Below are positions 19,450 to 28,490 of a stretch of DNA of 64,000 nt, in pieces; position 1 is the stretch's first letter, and every line of letters starts with the position of its first letter. The stretch is from Aneurinibacillus uraniidurans (lineage in GTDB: Bacteria; Bacillota; Bacilli; Aneurinibacillales; Aneurinibacillaceae). Position numbers and translations under genes: made by a program. A model generated the notes under the pieces. It saw nothing but the letters and a program-made list of their open reading frames with translations. It searched no databases and was not told where the DNA came from. The stretch is from the NCBI RefSeq assembly GCF_028471905.1, contig NZ_CP116902.1, positions 966,501-1,030,500 on the forward strand, written 5' to 3'.

Positions 19450-21150
19450 TTAATTGTCGGATTCGAAGGGAATCGTCATATAGGTGCCGGTTCGGGCATC
19501 CACATAGAAATCGCCTGGAACCGGTCCAGTGATGCGGTAGATCAGAACTGGAGACGGGGCCCGCTGCCCGAAATAATCAGGCCACATGTACTCTAATGTA
19601 AGCTTTGTGTTCTGAGAAAACGTACGGGCTACATCAGCGCGAGATGCGAGAGAAGATGCAGGCGGCAGGCTAGGAGCAGGACGTTCAGGTGATAAAGAAA
19701 AGCTGGTAATTTCGCCTGCTGTATTTACGATAACAAAGCTGGAGCGGTCACGTATCGGAATTCCGTCTTTCTGCTCAGTAAAGCGGAACTCATATTCTTC
19801 CATCCTGTTTTCTTGTACGAAAGACTGGATTTTCGTTTTGTCTGCCCAGAACGGGAGAGGCTCCTTTTCACTGGAATGAAAATAATAGACTTGCATGGAA
19901 TCAGCAGTAGTAGGCACATAAGTTTGGATAAATTGAGTCGCTTTCTCGAACGCTTCTTCTTTTGTGACAATATGATTTTCCTGGCCTGTTTTCGTTACAT
20001 CTACATGTAGAATTTGTTTAGTTGCTTTATCGATCATAACATTAGCAGCGGCATTCGTATCATCGTTCCACCACGTATAAGCTATTGCCGTATTGACATA
20101 TTGAGGATGAACGATCTGCTGCTCTTGCTCATCTACTTTCCATCCGCTTACGTCTACTCCGCATACGTTGAGGAGGACATGGGCTGCTTCTTCCTGAGAG
20201 GAAGCGTGCAGTTTTTGTTTTGTTGGCGCAATAGAAATTTTTTTCCATGGCTCAAAGCGATTTTCTGCTTCGCCTTGTACGTCACCTGTTACAAGGTCAA
20301 CTGGTTTGCCAGTGAACGCGTTTACTGCAACCGGGAGATTCATATCGTAGCGAAGCACGGGTTGAATCGTTTTCATCTGATTCTTTCCTTGCGTATAGGA
20401 AGGCTGCTGTTCCACATAGGAAAGGGACACACGTTCTGGCGTGAACAGATGCTTTTTTAACGTATCCGTTTTTAGTGCATCCTTTGGATCAGGCAACACA
20501 GCCTGTGAAAGGGATGGCGGATTGTATTCAAAGCGTACAACGTGCCCAGTAGCATCGATATCCATACGCGGTCCAACGCCGCCCGTAGACGTTGGAATTC
20601 CATTAATGAGCAGCGGGAATTCGACAGTCCGGTGTGCCCATGTCAATTTAGTCCCATTCGGGTATTGAATAGATGAGGAGCCTCGACCATTTGAGACAGG
20701 GGTTCCGAATTGGGACAGTTGTTTTGAGCCGAACCAATTAAATAGAAACTTCTGTGCTTGTTCTTTGGCGAAGGAAGCGGAAGGTTCTAAAGACGAGCTT
20801 CGATCATGGAATTGGAAAGAAAAGCTTCGTAGTTCGCCTGTCTTACTACGGATATCGATATAGGCACTCGATAAGGGTGTTGGATCCTCGCCTTCGAGCA
20901 TACGAATGGTTGTAATACCAGTCCGATCAGATGTAGAGCAGTTTTTAATATGCAGCTTTTTTAAATTTGGCTCCATTGTAAATAGCCGATCCAGTGTTTT
21001 CTGGACGGCAGGTGTAAGCTGACTTTTGTTTGCAGGCTGTATGGTTAAAGGCATACTTCCTGTGGCAGCCGCCTCGGCCGGAATGGCAGAGAATGTTGTC
21101 CCGAGGCCGGTAAGCAGTAGAGCTGCTGCCAGGCAGGTGTTCCGTTTCAT
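19450..21150 (-). CDS. Secreted protein with YcdB/YcdC-like repeats
   Basis: 566 residues. A clear Sec signal peptide (MKRNTCLAAALLLTGLG, cleavage near AEAAA at about 28). The mature part contains repeated PepSY/YcdB-like modules with alternating propeptide-like sheets: FAKEQAQKFLFNWFG, KEEAFEKATQFIQTYVP and VNAFTGKPVDLVTGDV, DARTGTYMTI. These modules often inhibit or chaperone secreted proteases. No catalytic motif is seen. There is no adjacent partner gene, so the target is unknown. Confidence 0.72.
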   Translation of the reverse strand: MKRNTCLAAALLLTGLGTTFSAIPAEAAATGSMPLTIQPANKSQLTPAVQKTLDRLFTMEPNLKKLHIKNCSTSDRTGITTIRMLEGEDPTPLSSAYIDIRSKTGELRSFSFQFHDRSSSLEPSASFAKEQAQKFLFNWFGSKQLSQFGTPVSNGRGSSSIQYPNGTKLTWAHRTVEFPLLINGIPTSTGGVGPRMDIDATGHVVRFEYNPPSLSQAVLPDPKDALKTDTLKKHLFTPERVSLSYVEQQPSYTQGKNQMKTIQPVLRYDMNLPVAVNAFTGKPVDLVTGDVQGEAENRFEPWKKISIAPTKQKLHASSQEEAAHVLLNVCGVDVSGWKVDEQEQQIVHPQYVNTAIAYTWWNDDTNAAANVMIDKATKQILHVDVTKTGQENHIVTKEEAFEKATQFIQTYVPTTADSMQVYYFHSSEKEPLPFWADKTKIQSFVQENRMEEYEFRFTEQKDGIPIRDRSSFVIVNTAGEITSFSLSPERPAPSLPPASSLASRADVARTFSQNTKLTLEYMWPDYFGQRAPSPVLIYRITGPVPGDFYVDARTGTYMTIPFESDN

Positions 21151-21356
21151 AACCTTTCCCCCTTGATTCTCTCTTTATAAGTTCGTTCAATTTTCCTCGA
21201 TTGTAGGATAGAGGAAGCAATATATTTCAATGATACTTCATAAAAGAAAGATTGCAAGAGAAGCTCTCTCATTTTTCTGCAAAAATAAGTGAAGCGAAGG
21301 TATTCGCCTTTTCTCATCGTATTGTGCAGATGTCTCTCTCCTTATTACATGAACAG

Positions 21357-21366
21357 GCATACGATA
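21357..21366 (+). promoter_or_regulatory. Candidate sigma-K -10 box for the Arg-rich gene
   Basis: GCATACGATA fits the sigma-K -10 consensus gCATAnnnTA. No good -35 AC is seen at the expected 16-17 bases, so this is tentative. It lies 28 bases before the ATG. Confidence 0.4.
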
Positions 21367-21393
21367 AGGAAGAAGGAGAGAGGGGGGAAGCAT

Positions 21394-21522
21394 ATGGATC
21401 CTCGTCGACGTACACGAGTCCGACGTACACGAGTTGTGGTTTTACATCCAGGTCAATCTGTTCGATTTTTGTGTAACGGACGCCGTATTATCGTCCGTTG
21501 CGGTCGCCGCCGTTTATTCTAA
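21394..21522 (+). CDS. 42-residue arginine-rich basic protein, possibly spore-associated
   Basis: Starts at ATG 21394 behind a strong GAGAGGGGGG ribosome site and ends before a perfect terminator, so it is a real gene. Fourteen of 42 residues are arginine, with two cysteines and a hydrophobic middle (VVVLHPGQSVRFLC). A 15-bp tandem repeat (21406-21420 and 21421-21435) encodes RRTRV twice. The composition recalls small basic coat or DNA-binding proteins of spores; a sigma-K-like -10 supports this. No family is recognised. Confidence 0.68.
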   Translation: MDPRRRTRVRRTRVVVLHPGQSVRFLCNGRRIIVRCGRRRLF

Positions 21523-21530
21523 TGACGGAG

Positions 21531-21561
21531 AAAGCGCCTGAGTTGTTGCAGGCGCTTTTTT
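21531..21561 (+). terminator. Terminator after the Arg-rich gene
   Basis: AAAGCGCCTG (21531-21540) pairs perfectly with CAGGCGCTTT (21549-21558), followed by T run. Confidence 0.85.
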
Positions 21562-21677
21562 CAGTTAAGTGGGTTAAGGTTGCTTGTTCCTCTCTCTTAA
21601 AGCAGGATATACCAGAATGAGAGCAGAAAAGAATGAGCAGGCGATGGTAAAAAGAAAATGGTAAGGGGATGAACCAA

Positions 21678-22661
21678 GTGTCAAAACAACGATCCGTGCA
21701 GCTAAAGGAGCAACTCGTATTACCTGTTATAATGGCCCCGATGTTTTTGGTTTCAAGTCCGGAAATGATTATTGCGGGGTGTAAGGCGGGAATTATTAGC
21801 TCATTTCCGCTCCTGAATGCCCGTACGACAGATAGTTTGGAACAATGGATGGAACAAATTACACAAGGGTTAGCGCAGGTGGAGGATGAGAATACAGCAC
21901 AGCAGGTGGCTCCCTGGGCGGTAAATCTTATCGTACATCGGACGAATCAGCGGTATGAAGCCGATCTGGAATTAATTAAGAAGTACAAGCCGCCGATTGT
22001 GATTACATCGTTAGGAAATCCTCAATCCGTTGTAGATGTCGTACATGAATATGGAGGGCTGGTTTTCTCCGATGTGATCAATCTGACTCATGCCAAAAAA
22101 GCGGCTACGACAGGAATTGATGGATTAATTCTCGTGTGCAACGGAGCTGGTGGACATGCGGGAACACTGAATCCAGTTGCTTTTCTTGGAGCGGTCAAAG
22201 AATTCTGGGACGGAATAACGATTGTAGCCGGTTGTATATCCCGTGGACAGGATATTTTGGCGATGGAAGTACTTGGTGCGGATATGGTATATATGGGAAC
22301 GCGCTTTATTGCTACGTCTGAAAGCTTTGCTAGTGAAGCGTATCAGCACATGCTGCTGGAATCTGGTGCGGAAGATTTGATTTATACGGATGCATTTAGT
22401 GGCGTACACGCTAATTATCTCGTGCCAAGCATTCGCAATGCAGGACTTGACCCGAATCATTTACAAAAGAAAGAATCGATGGATTTCTCTTTCTCACAAG
22501 CAGCTGAAACGGAAGCGAAGGCGTGGAAACATATTTGGTCCGCCGGACAAGGAGTAGGCGCGATCAAGCAGATCGCGCCGATTGCTGATGTTGTGGCCGA
22601 GCTGCGAAAAGAATATGAGCAAGCACGGAATTCTCTCATGCCTGCCCCTGACCGACTATAA
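21678..22661 (+). CDS. Nitronate monooxygenase (2-nitropropane dioxygenase family)
   Basis: 327 residues from GTG 21678, which is 9 bases after AAGGGG; an ATG at 21669 overlaps that ribosome site but cannot be excluded. TIM-barrel FMN enzyme: [13 protein letters not shown] at the N-terminus, [15 protein letters not shown] in the phosphate-binding region, [12 protein letters not shown] and [14 protein letters not shown]. It would oxidise alkyl nitronates or propionate-3-nitronate. Its last 6 bases overlap the 3' end of the convergent chemoreceptor gene, and no terminator separates them. Confidence 0.88.
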   Translation: MSKQRSVQLKEQLVLPVIMAPMFLVSSPEMIIAGCKAGIISSFPLLNARTTDSLEQWMEQITQGLAQVEDENTAQQVAPWAVNLIVHRTNQRYEADLELIKKYKPPIVITSLGNPQSVVDVVHEYGGLVFSDVINLTHAKKAATTGIDGLILVCNGAGGHAGTLNPVAFLGAVKEFWDGITIVAGCISRGQDILAMEVLGADMVYMGTRFIATSESFASEAYQHMLLESGAEDLIYTDAFSGVHANYLVPSIRNAGLDPNHLQKKESMDFSFSQAAETEAKAWKHIWSAGQGVGAIKQIAPIADVVAELRKEYEQARNSLMPAPDRL

Positions 22662-24077
22662 TTTAGTAATAAGATGAGACAATTTTTCTGACATGTTCGC
22701 CATCTCAACGACAGCAGCAGCGGTTTCTTCTGTGCCAGCTGCTGTTTGTTGTGTAACGGCGGCGATGTTTTCAACTGCACCTAGCACTTCTGATGATTGA
22801 GCTGCCTGTTCCTCAGTAGCCGCTGCAATCTCCGACACACGACCGGATAATTCTTGCACAATTGTTTTAATTTGTTCAAACGATTTGCCTGCATTTTGCG
22901 CTTCTTCATCGCCTATTTTCGCACTTAAAACAGCATCTTCTATCCCTTGCTGTATCAATAGGGTTAGTGTTGAAATTTCTTTCGTCTCTTGTCGACTTCT
23001 TTCCGCAAGTTTTCGAACTTCGCCTGCAACAACGGCGAATCCATTGCCTGCTTCCCCCGCATGTGCAGCTTCAATCGCCGCATTAAGTGCTAACAGATTT
23101 GTTTGATCAGCAATCTGACTAATCACCTTAATAATCTCTTGAATTTGCTGGGATTCTTTCTCGAGTTTATCCATTTTTTGTCTAACATCTCTCATTCCTG
23201 TTACGGCTTCTTGAATCACGCCGTTCCCATCGATGGATAGTTCTACAGCCTTCTCGGAAAAAATAGAGGCTTGCTCTGTATTTTTAGCTACCGATTGGAT
23301 CACATTCGTCATTTCTTTTACAAGTTCCGATGAATGACTAGCTGAAGCGGCTTGCTGCTGACTTCCATGGGCAATTTCTTCAGTACTTGCTGAAATTTGC
23401 TGCGAGCTAGCTGCCACATGTTCAGTGAATGTAATGAGTTCTTTTGTTAAGCGTACGATTGAACGGAAGATAATGATAGAAAGAATAATGCCTATTAATA
23501 ATGCGATGGTAGAAAAAATTAAGGTTAATAAATTGGTTCGAGCGCTCTTCTCAGAAGTGGCTTGCTGTGTATCACGAACAACTGTATCAATATTGCTTTT
23601 TAATTGTGTGGACTTTTCTTGCGCTGTTTGTAAATAAACCCTACCTTGCAAGGATAGATTTTTGGCTTTTGCGATATCTCTGTTCTTTCCCGCATCAATG
23701 GAAAGATCAACTATTTTCTCATATTCGCCGCTAGCTGCGATGATTTCTTTGATTAACCGTTGATTTTCTTCGACTTGGGTCATGGCTAATAAGTTTTCTA
23801 TGTTTTTATGAAATTGTTCTTTTGATTTCTGTAACGTATTTAAGTATGTATCATCACCATACGCAACATACCCACGTAAACTTGATGCGATTACTGCCAA
23901 ATTATAATTCATATTTTGTACTTCAACGGCAGCTGGCATGGCTCGATTAATTAAATCATCATATTTTTCTTTCGTTTGAACAGAACCGTGATACCCGATA
24001 AATGAAACCATAAGTAACAGAAGTAGTGTTGCGGAAAAACCAATTAATACGCGTGTCCGAATTTTTAAATCTCTCAC
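22656..24077 (-). CDS. Methyl-accepting chemotaxis protein under c-di-GMP-I riboswitch
   Basis: 473 residues; GTG start with AAGGGGAG ahead. Two membrane helices (about 10-30 and 183-206) flank a four-helix-bundle-like outside sensor (31-182). The cytoplasmic part holds the signalling hairpin tip around [24 protein letters not shown] canonical HAMP is not obvious. It would report an unknown ligand to CheA/CheW. The long leader carries a c-di-GMP-I aptamer and terminator. Confidence 0.92.
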   Translation of the reverse strand: MRDLKIRTRVLIGFSATLLLLLMVSFIGYHGSVQTKEKYDDLINRAMPAAVEVQNMNYNLAVIASSLRGYVAYGDDTYLNTLQKSKEQFHKNIENLLAMTQVEENQRLIKEIIAASGEYEKIVDLSIDAGKNRDIAKAKNLSLQGRVYLQTAQEKSTQLKSNIDTVVRDTQQATSEKSARTNLLTLIFSTIALLIGIILSIIIFRSIVRLTKELITFTEHVAASSQQISASTEEIAHGSQQQAASASHSSELVKEMTNVIQSVAKNTEQASIFSEKAVELSIDGNGVIQEAVTGMRDVRQKMDKLEKESQQIQEIIKVISQIADQTNLLALNAAIEAAHAGEAGNGFAVVAGEVRKLAERSRQETKEISTLTLLIQQGIEDAVLSAKIGDEEAQNAGKSFEQIKTIVQELSGRVSEIAAATEEQAAQSSEVLGAVENIAAVTQQTAAGTEETAAAVVEMANMSEKLSHLITKL

Positions 24078-24104
24078 GATAATTCTCCCCTTTTTGATTC
24101 TAGG

Positions 24105-24137
24105 AAAAGAAAAAGACTATCCATTTTGGGAATAGCC
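24105..24137 (-). terminator. Leader terminator, expression platform of the c-di-GMP riboswitch
   Basis: Read on the minus strand, GGCTATTCC and GGATAGTC pair around CAAAAT (one bulge, one G-U), followed by TTTTTCTTTT. It sits between the aptamer and the chemoreceptor start and is the likely on/off switch. Confidence 0.65.
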
Positions 24138-24240
24138 TAGTCATCCGATTCTTTTGGGTCATGTACGAATAAATCTCAAGTTAAAAAATATAAAAAGTTG
24201 GATTTATTCTTTGGCTAAAAGAATCATTACGAATATGTGA

Positions 24241-24322
24241 CTTCGGCAACCGGCTGTCATAGTTTATACAAACTTTAGACCCATGGCTTTGCGTCCTTAT
24301 TTTTCAATAAGTTTGCCTTTTT
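24241..24322 (-). ncRNA. c-di-GMP-I (GEMM-I) riboswitch aptamer
   Basis: On the minus strand the order is GGCAAAC, a stem capped by GAAA, GGACGCAAAGCC, then a second arm ending GCCGGTTGCCGA. This matches the known Vc2-type GEMM-I core nearly motif for motif (GGCAAACC, GAAA, GGGACGCAAAGCC, GGTTACCGA). It lies about 165 bases before the chemoreceptor start. The stretch 24078-24474 has no protein gene and is taken up by this leader, its promoter and the next gene's terminator. Confidence 0.9.
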
Positions 24323-24386
24323 CAGAACCTATAGTAATGTTTTACTAGTCCGATGTTACCAGAAATCTTGCCTGTTTTGAATATTA

Positions 24387-24411
24387 CTATCGTAATCTTA
24401 ATAAATACTTA
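24387..24411 (-). promoter_or_regulatory. Candidate sigma-D promoter of the riboswitch-controlled chemoreceptor
   Basis: On the minus strand TAAG and CGATAG are 15 bases apart, resembling the motility sigma-D consensus TAAA-N15-GCCGATAT. It is placed about 65 bases before the aptamer. The match is partial. Confidence 0.35.
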
Positions 24412-24433
24412 AAAGTAGATAAAAGAAGAGTAC

Positions 24434-24471
24434 ACAGACGAAGCCCTTCACAATAGAAGGGCTTCGTCTGT
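24434..24471 (-). terminator. Long perfect hairpin after the second chemoreceptor
   Basis: ACAGACGAAGCCCTTC (24434-24449) and its exact complement (24456-24471) form a 16-bp stem with a 6-base loop. The T run on the minus-strand side is weak (CTTCTTTT), but the place fits a terminator. Confidence 0.7.
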
Positions 24472-24474
24472 AGA

Positions 24475-26166
24475 TTAAAATTTGAATTGGTGTGTAAGTC
24501 GATGTAATTCTTGTGACATGTGATGAAGTTGACTAACTGAGGCGGTTATTTCCTCCATGGAAGCAGTTTGCTCTTCCGTAGCGGCGACAACTTGTTGATT
24601 CATACCAGAACTTTCTTCAGACAAATGTGAGATCTCCGTAATCTGAGGTAACATTGTCTGCGAGTATTCGCTAACCTGAGTCATTAATACAACAACATCA
24701 TTCGTACATGATTTAATTTTGTTGATTGTATCAGCAATACTATGGAAGGCGGAACCGGTTTGTTCTGCCATATGCAAGCCGGTTTCAACGGCCCTCGTAC
24801 CTGTGTGCATGGAGGCAATGGCGTGTTTCGTTTCGTTTTGAATGCCATGAATAACAGACTGAATTTGGTCAGCTGCCGTACTGGATTGCTCCGCTAGTTT
24901 TCGGACTTCATCAGCAACGACAGAAAACCCTTTGCCGTGTTCGCCTGCTCTAGCTGCTTCAATCGCTGCGTTGAGAGCAAGTAGGTTTGTCTGTGCAGCA
25001 ATTTCACTCATGATGCCAATAATTGTGGTGATTTCTTCTGCTTTTTCCCCTAATCCATTTATAACTCCTGCAGTAGCTTGTACACTCTGTTGCATTTGAT
25101 GTAACTGTGTAAGAGTTTGTTGTACCAGATTTGTGCCGCTGCTCGATTTTTCTTCAGCCGATAGGGTAATCTCGGCTACGGTTTCGATTGAATGTGTTGC
25201 TTCTTCTATTGCTTGAGAAATGCCGGATACTGTTTTTACTGCCTGGTCCGCGTTTTCCACTTGTCGGTCAAGGCCAGTGGCGATTTCCTGTACGGCAAGT
25301 GTAATTTGTTCGGTAGCTTGATTTGTTTGTTCCACGCTAGCTGCGACTTCCTGCGAAGTGGAAGCTACAAGATTGGCGTTCTGTTCAAACTGTTGAATTA
25401 AATGTTGAAGATTGCTCACCATTTTATTAAAAGATGCAGCGACATCTCCAAGTTCATCTCGTCTATTTAAGACGATACGTTGAGATAAATCAGCCCCACC
25501 TTCTGCAATCTCACTTAATCGATCCCGTAACACGTATAATGGTTGAATGATAGAGCGTAAGATGACAAATCCGATAATCAATCCGGATACGACTAATACA
25601 CTGATCACACTTCCAAGTAGAATTCTTTGATTAGATTCGATTGTTTGTAATGTTAGAAGATGTTCTTGTGTTTGCTTTTCAGTGGCTTTAACTAGATTGT
25701 CGACGGCCGGATCAAGTCCTTCTTTACGAATGGATCGCTCTTCTTGAAAATGGATCTGGGCTGCTTGCGTTTTATCTCCATGATTATATGTTGAGATCAT
25801 ATGCTCACTTGTGGTTATGTACGCTTGGTACTGTTTCTTTATCTCCTCTATTCCTTGGTTGTTCTCGGAAAGAGATGCTGAAAGGGTATCAAGTTGCATG
25901 AGGTATGTTGTAATATCCGTTGCTTTTTTCTTGATTTCTTGTGGATATTCGGCCTTTCCTGTTAAAAGGAAAGCGCGTTCATCATTAGAAATACCCGTAA
26001 GACGATATTGAATCGATTTAAGCGTAACGCGCATTTGTTCGATTTCTAGCATTTCTTTCGTTTTTTCTTGAATTTTGCTAGATGTAACGAACTGATAGGT
26101 ACCCATACTCATAAGTGCAACTATTAGGACAACGAGTGCCCCAATAAGTTTGGTTCTAATTTTCAA
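24475..26166 (-). CDS. Methyl-accepting chemotaxis protein with HAMP
   Basis: 563 residues; TTG start placed by GGAGG 10 bases ahead. Membrane helices at about 5-27 and 185-208 flank a CHASE3-like helical sensor. A HAMP follows ([25 protein letters not shown], near 208-262), then the signalling domain with [24 protein letters not shown] at the tip. It has no riboswitch, unlike the neighbour. Both genes read in the same direction but are separated by a terminator, so they are expressed independently. Confidence 0.93.
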   Translation of the reverse strand: MKIRTKLIGALVVLIVALMSMGTYQFVTSSKIQEKTKEMLEIEQMRVTLKSIQYRLTGISNDERAFLLTGKAEYPQEIKKKATDITTYLMQLDTLSASLSENNQGIEEIKKQYQAYITTSEHMISTYNHGDKTQAAQIHFQEERSIRKEGLDPAVDNLVKATEKQTQEHLLTLQTIESNQRILLGSVISVLVVSGLIIGFVILRSIIQPLYVLRDRLSEIAEGGADLSQRIVLNRRDELGDVAASFNKMVSNLQHLIQQFEQNANLVASTSQEVAASVEQTNQATEQITLAVQEIATGLDRQVENADQAVKTVSGISQAIEEATHSIETVAEITLSAEEKSSSGTNLVQQTLTQLHQMQQSVQATAGVINGLGEKAEEITTIIGIMSEIAAQTNLLALNAAIEAARAGEHGKGFSVVADEVRKLAEQSSTAADQIQSVIHGIQNETKHAIASMHTGTRAVETGLHMAEQTGSAFHSIADTINKIKSCTNDVVVLMTQVSEYSQTMLPQITEISHLSEESSGMNQQVVAATEEQTASMEEITASVSQLHHMSQELHRLTHQFKF

Positions 26167-26308
26167 AGCTTAGCCAACCTCCATTTGTAACAAATGTGAA
26201 TGATCATAGTGTTTATATTAGTATAATAGACTTATGTCATAAAAGAAATTTTTTAAATAAACTAATTATTCTGTTTTACTGGTTTGGATTTTTGGGTTAC
26301 ATAAATAG

Positions 26309-26340
26309 TTGACTTTCCCCTTTTGTGGAAGGTTTATAGT
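26309..26340 (+). promoter_or_regulatory. MerR-type promoter with stretched spacer
   Basis: TTGACT (26309-26314) and TATAGT (26335-26340) are 20 bases apart, longer than the usual 17. The spacer holds the imperfect dyad ACTTTCC...GGAAGGT, like BmrR/Mta sites. MerR regulators twist such promoters to activate, so the downstream gene likely controls itself. Confidence 0.72.
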
Positions 26341-26386
26341 AAAGACCAGAATACGTCATGATAAATACTAGGAAAGGAAGATGATC

Positions 26387-27205
26387 ATGTTTAAGATCAG
26401 TGAATTCTCTAAATTGAGTCAAGTTCCGGCCAAAACATTACGCTTTTATGACCAGCTTGAACTACTCAAACCTGCCTATACAGATCAACAAAGTGGCTAT
26501 CGTTATTACACGAGTGATCAGCTGCTTCGTTTGCATCGGATTTTAGCGTTTAAGGATCTTGGCTTTACACTGGAGCAAATTAAGCCGCTTCTGAGTGATG
26601 ATGTGTCTCCTACGGAAATTCGCGGTATGTTTCGACTCAAGCAGGCAGAAGTACAGTCGCTGATTCAGTCGGAAATGGAGCGTTTGAGACGTATAGAGGC
26701 AAGGCTGGAACAGATTGAACGGAGAGGAGACGGTGTGCCCCGTCATGAAGTTCTGGTTAAGAAGGTCGAACCGTTACTGGCTGTATCGATTAGAGAGACT
26801 ACAAGCAGAGCAAATATCCCCAGGTTGTTCGAAGAGATCGATGAATATTTAAAGTGGAATGGGCTACCGTTTCCAGTTTCTTACATGGTGGTATGGCACA
26901 GTTGTCCAGAATGCGAAAGCAGCATCCATCTGGAAATTGCCTGCCAAACTCCACGCACATTGCCGGACACAGCCCGGTTTCAGACAAAAATACTCCCGGA
27001 AATGACCGTTGCGTCAGTGACTCACATGAGTCGTCCAGACTCCGATTCGCCAGTGAGTATTGATCTTGGTTCATGGATTGAGAGGAATGGCTATCAAATA
27101 AGTTCAGAAATGCCAAGCAGGGAAGTTTATTTATCGCCCCAAGAAGGTAGCGAATTTCTGTATGTAACCGAAAGTCAAATGCCGATTGTCGGAGGCAACA
27201 AATGA
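26387..27205 (+). CDS. MerR-family regulator with GyrI-like effector domain
   Basis: 272 residues from ATG 26387. The winged helix-turn-helix (FKISEFSKLSQVPAKTLRFYDQLELLKPA and YRYYTSDQLLRLHRI) is classic MerR; a coiled coil (about 80-120) leads to a GyrI/BmrR-like ligand domain (about 125-270). It would bind a drug-like ligand and turn on the operon. Its stop overlaps the start of the MFS gene by 4 bases, so the pair is a drug-responsive exporter unit. Confidence 0.87.
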   Translation: MFKISEFSKLSQVPAKTLRFYDQLELLKPAYTDQQSGYRYYTSDQLLRLHRILAFKDLGFTLEQIKPLLSDDVSPTEIRGMFRLKQAEVQSLIQSEMERLRRIEARLEQIERRGDGVPRHEVLVKKVEPLLAVSIRETTSRANIPRLFEEIDEYLKWNGLPFPVSYMVVWHSCPECESSIHLEIACQTPRTLPDTARFQTKILPEMTVASVTHMSRPDSDSPVSIDLGSWIERNGYQISSEMPSREVYLSPQEGSEFLYVTESQMPIVGGNK

Positions 27206-28419
27206 TGCCGGGTCAAAGGATCTGTACGACTGACAGGATAAATGATCTTACCAGCCGAGAAAGAACGTTTGCGTTATGGCTCTTAATGCTAGCTGTATTT
27301 GCGATTGGCACCGCTGAGCTGCTCCCGATGGGGCTCTTGTTGCCTATTGCAAACGAGACCGGTGTATCGATTTCGACTACGGGAATGCTTGTTACTGGGT
27401 ACGCACTTGGCGTCGTATTTGGCGGACCGATTTTAACAGCTGTGACCAGCACGCTTCCTCGTAAGACACTGCTGAGCCTGTTTTTAGGTATATTCATTGT
27501 TGGTGGTATCCTTTGTACGTTAGCCCCTTCTTATGAGGTACTGCTAATAGGGAGAATCATTAGTTCTTTCGCACATGGGACTCTTTTCGGCATCATCGTC
27601 GTCACCGCTAAGGACTTGGCTGAGCCCGGTAAGGAGGGAAGAAGCATCGCGATGATTGGAGCAGGGCTGACAGTAGCGGTGATACTTGGTGCTCCGCTCG
27701 GTACGTTCATTGGTCAACAGCTCGGCTGGCGCTTTCCTTTTCTTTTGATCACGTTGCTTTCAGCTGTGGTATTGCTAGGGATTATAAAACAGATTCCAGA
27801 ACTGCCGCGTGCGAGAGGTGTTTCTTTGCAAGAACAAATGGGCATTGTAAGCCGTCCTGCCTTCCTTTTGATTCTTCTGGTGACAGTGTTCGGAACCGGA
27901 GGAACATTTGCTGGGTTTACCTACATTACGCCCATTTTAGAGCGGATATCGGGCTTTTCTAGTGGGTCAATTTCCGTCATTTTGCTTATTTTCGGTGTTG
28001 GCTCTATGATCGGCAACTTACTAGGAGGTAAGTTGGCTGATAGAAAGCTTTTACCCACTTTATTTGGCGGTATGGCATTACTTTCGGTGTCTATGGCGAT
28101 TTTTACTTTGACGAGTCATCACAAAGCCGCTGCTGTTGTCACTGTATTCGTCTGGGGTATTGGCGCTTACAGCATTATTGCGCCGCTCAACATGCGAGTG
28201 CTACAGAAAGCGGGGGACGCACAAGAGCTAGCGTCAACGCTTAATATTTCTGCCTTCAATATGGGTAACGCAATCGGCGCTTTCGTCGGTGGATTGGTGG
28301 TTGATAGTCCTCTAGGGTTATCGGCTATACCATGGTCAGCTTCGCTTATTACGCTCGTTGGTATTATACTGACTGTTTGGAGCGTGATGCTGGATCGACG
28401 TACTGCACGTACGGTGTGA
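27202..28419 (+). CDS. MFS exporter (DHA1/AraJ-like)
   Basis: 405 residues with 12 predicted membrane segments. Typical DHA1 marks: GTAELLPMGLLLPIA in helix 1, ALGVVFGGPILTA, and the helix 5 pattern GAPLGTFIGQQLGWRFPF. Such proteins export drugs, arabinose or purine ribonucleosides. The upstream MerR gene suggests inducible multidrug efflux. The substrate is not evident from sequence. Confidence 0.87.
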   Translation: MMPGQRICTTDRINDLTSRERTFALWLLMLAVFAIGTAELLPMGLLLPIANETGVSISTTGMLVTGYALGVVFGGPILTAVTSTLPRKTLLSLFLGIFIVGGILCTLAPSYEVLLIGRIISSFAHGTLFGIIVVTAKDLAEPGKEGRSIAMIGAGLTVAVILGAPLGTFIGQQLGWRFPFLLITLLSAVVLLGIIKQIPELPRARGVSLQEQMGIVSRPAFLLILLVTVFGTGGTFAGFTYITPILERISGFSSGSISVILLIFGVGSMIGNLLGGKLADRKLLPTLFGGMALLSVSMAIFTLTSHHKAAAVVTVFVWGIGAYSIIAPLNMRVLQKAGDAQELASTLNISAFNMGNAIGAFVGGLVVDSPLGLSAIPWSASLITLVGIILTVWSVMLDRRTARTV

Positions 28420-28440
28420 TTCTCTGAATAAGAATGAGGT

Positions 28441-28490
28441 ATCAGCTATCCTTTTGTGAAGGTTCACAGAAAGGATAGCTGATTTTTATT
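28441..28490. terminator. Bidirectional terminator between MFS and glyA genes
   Basis: ATCAGCTATCCTTT (28441-28454) and AAAGGATAGCTGAT (28470-28483) form a perfect 14-bp stem, with TTTTTATT on the plus side. Confidence 0.82.

Noticed and set aside
22656-22661. 6-base tail-to-tail overlap of nitronate monooxygenase and chemoreceptor genes as a regulatory antisense site
   Set aside because: Short convergent overlaps are common in compact genomes; no terminator or structure here points to a special role.
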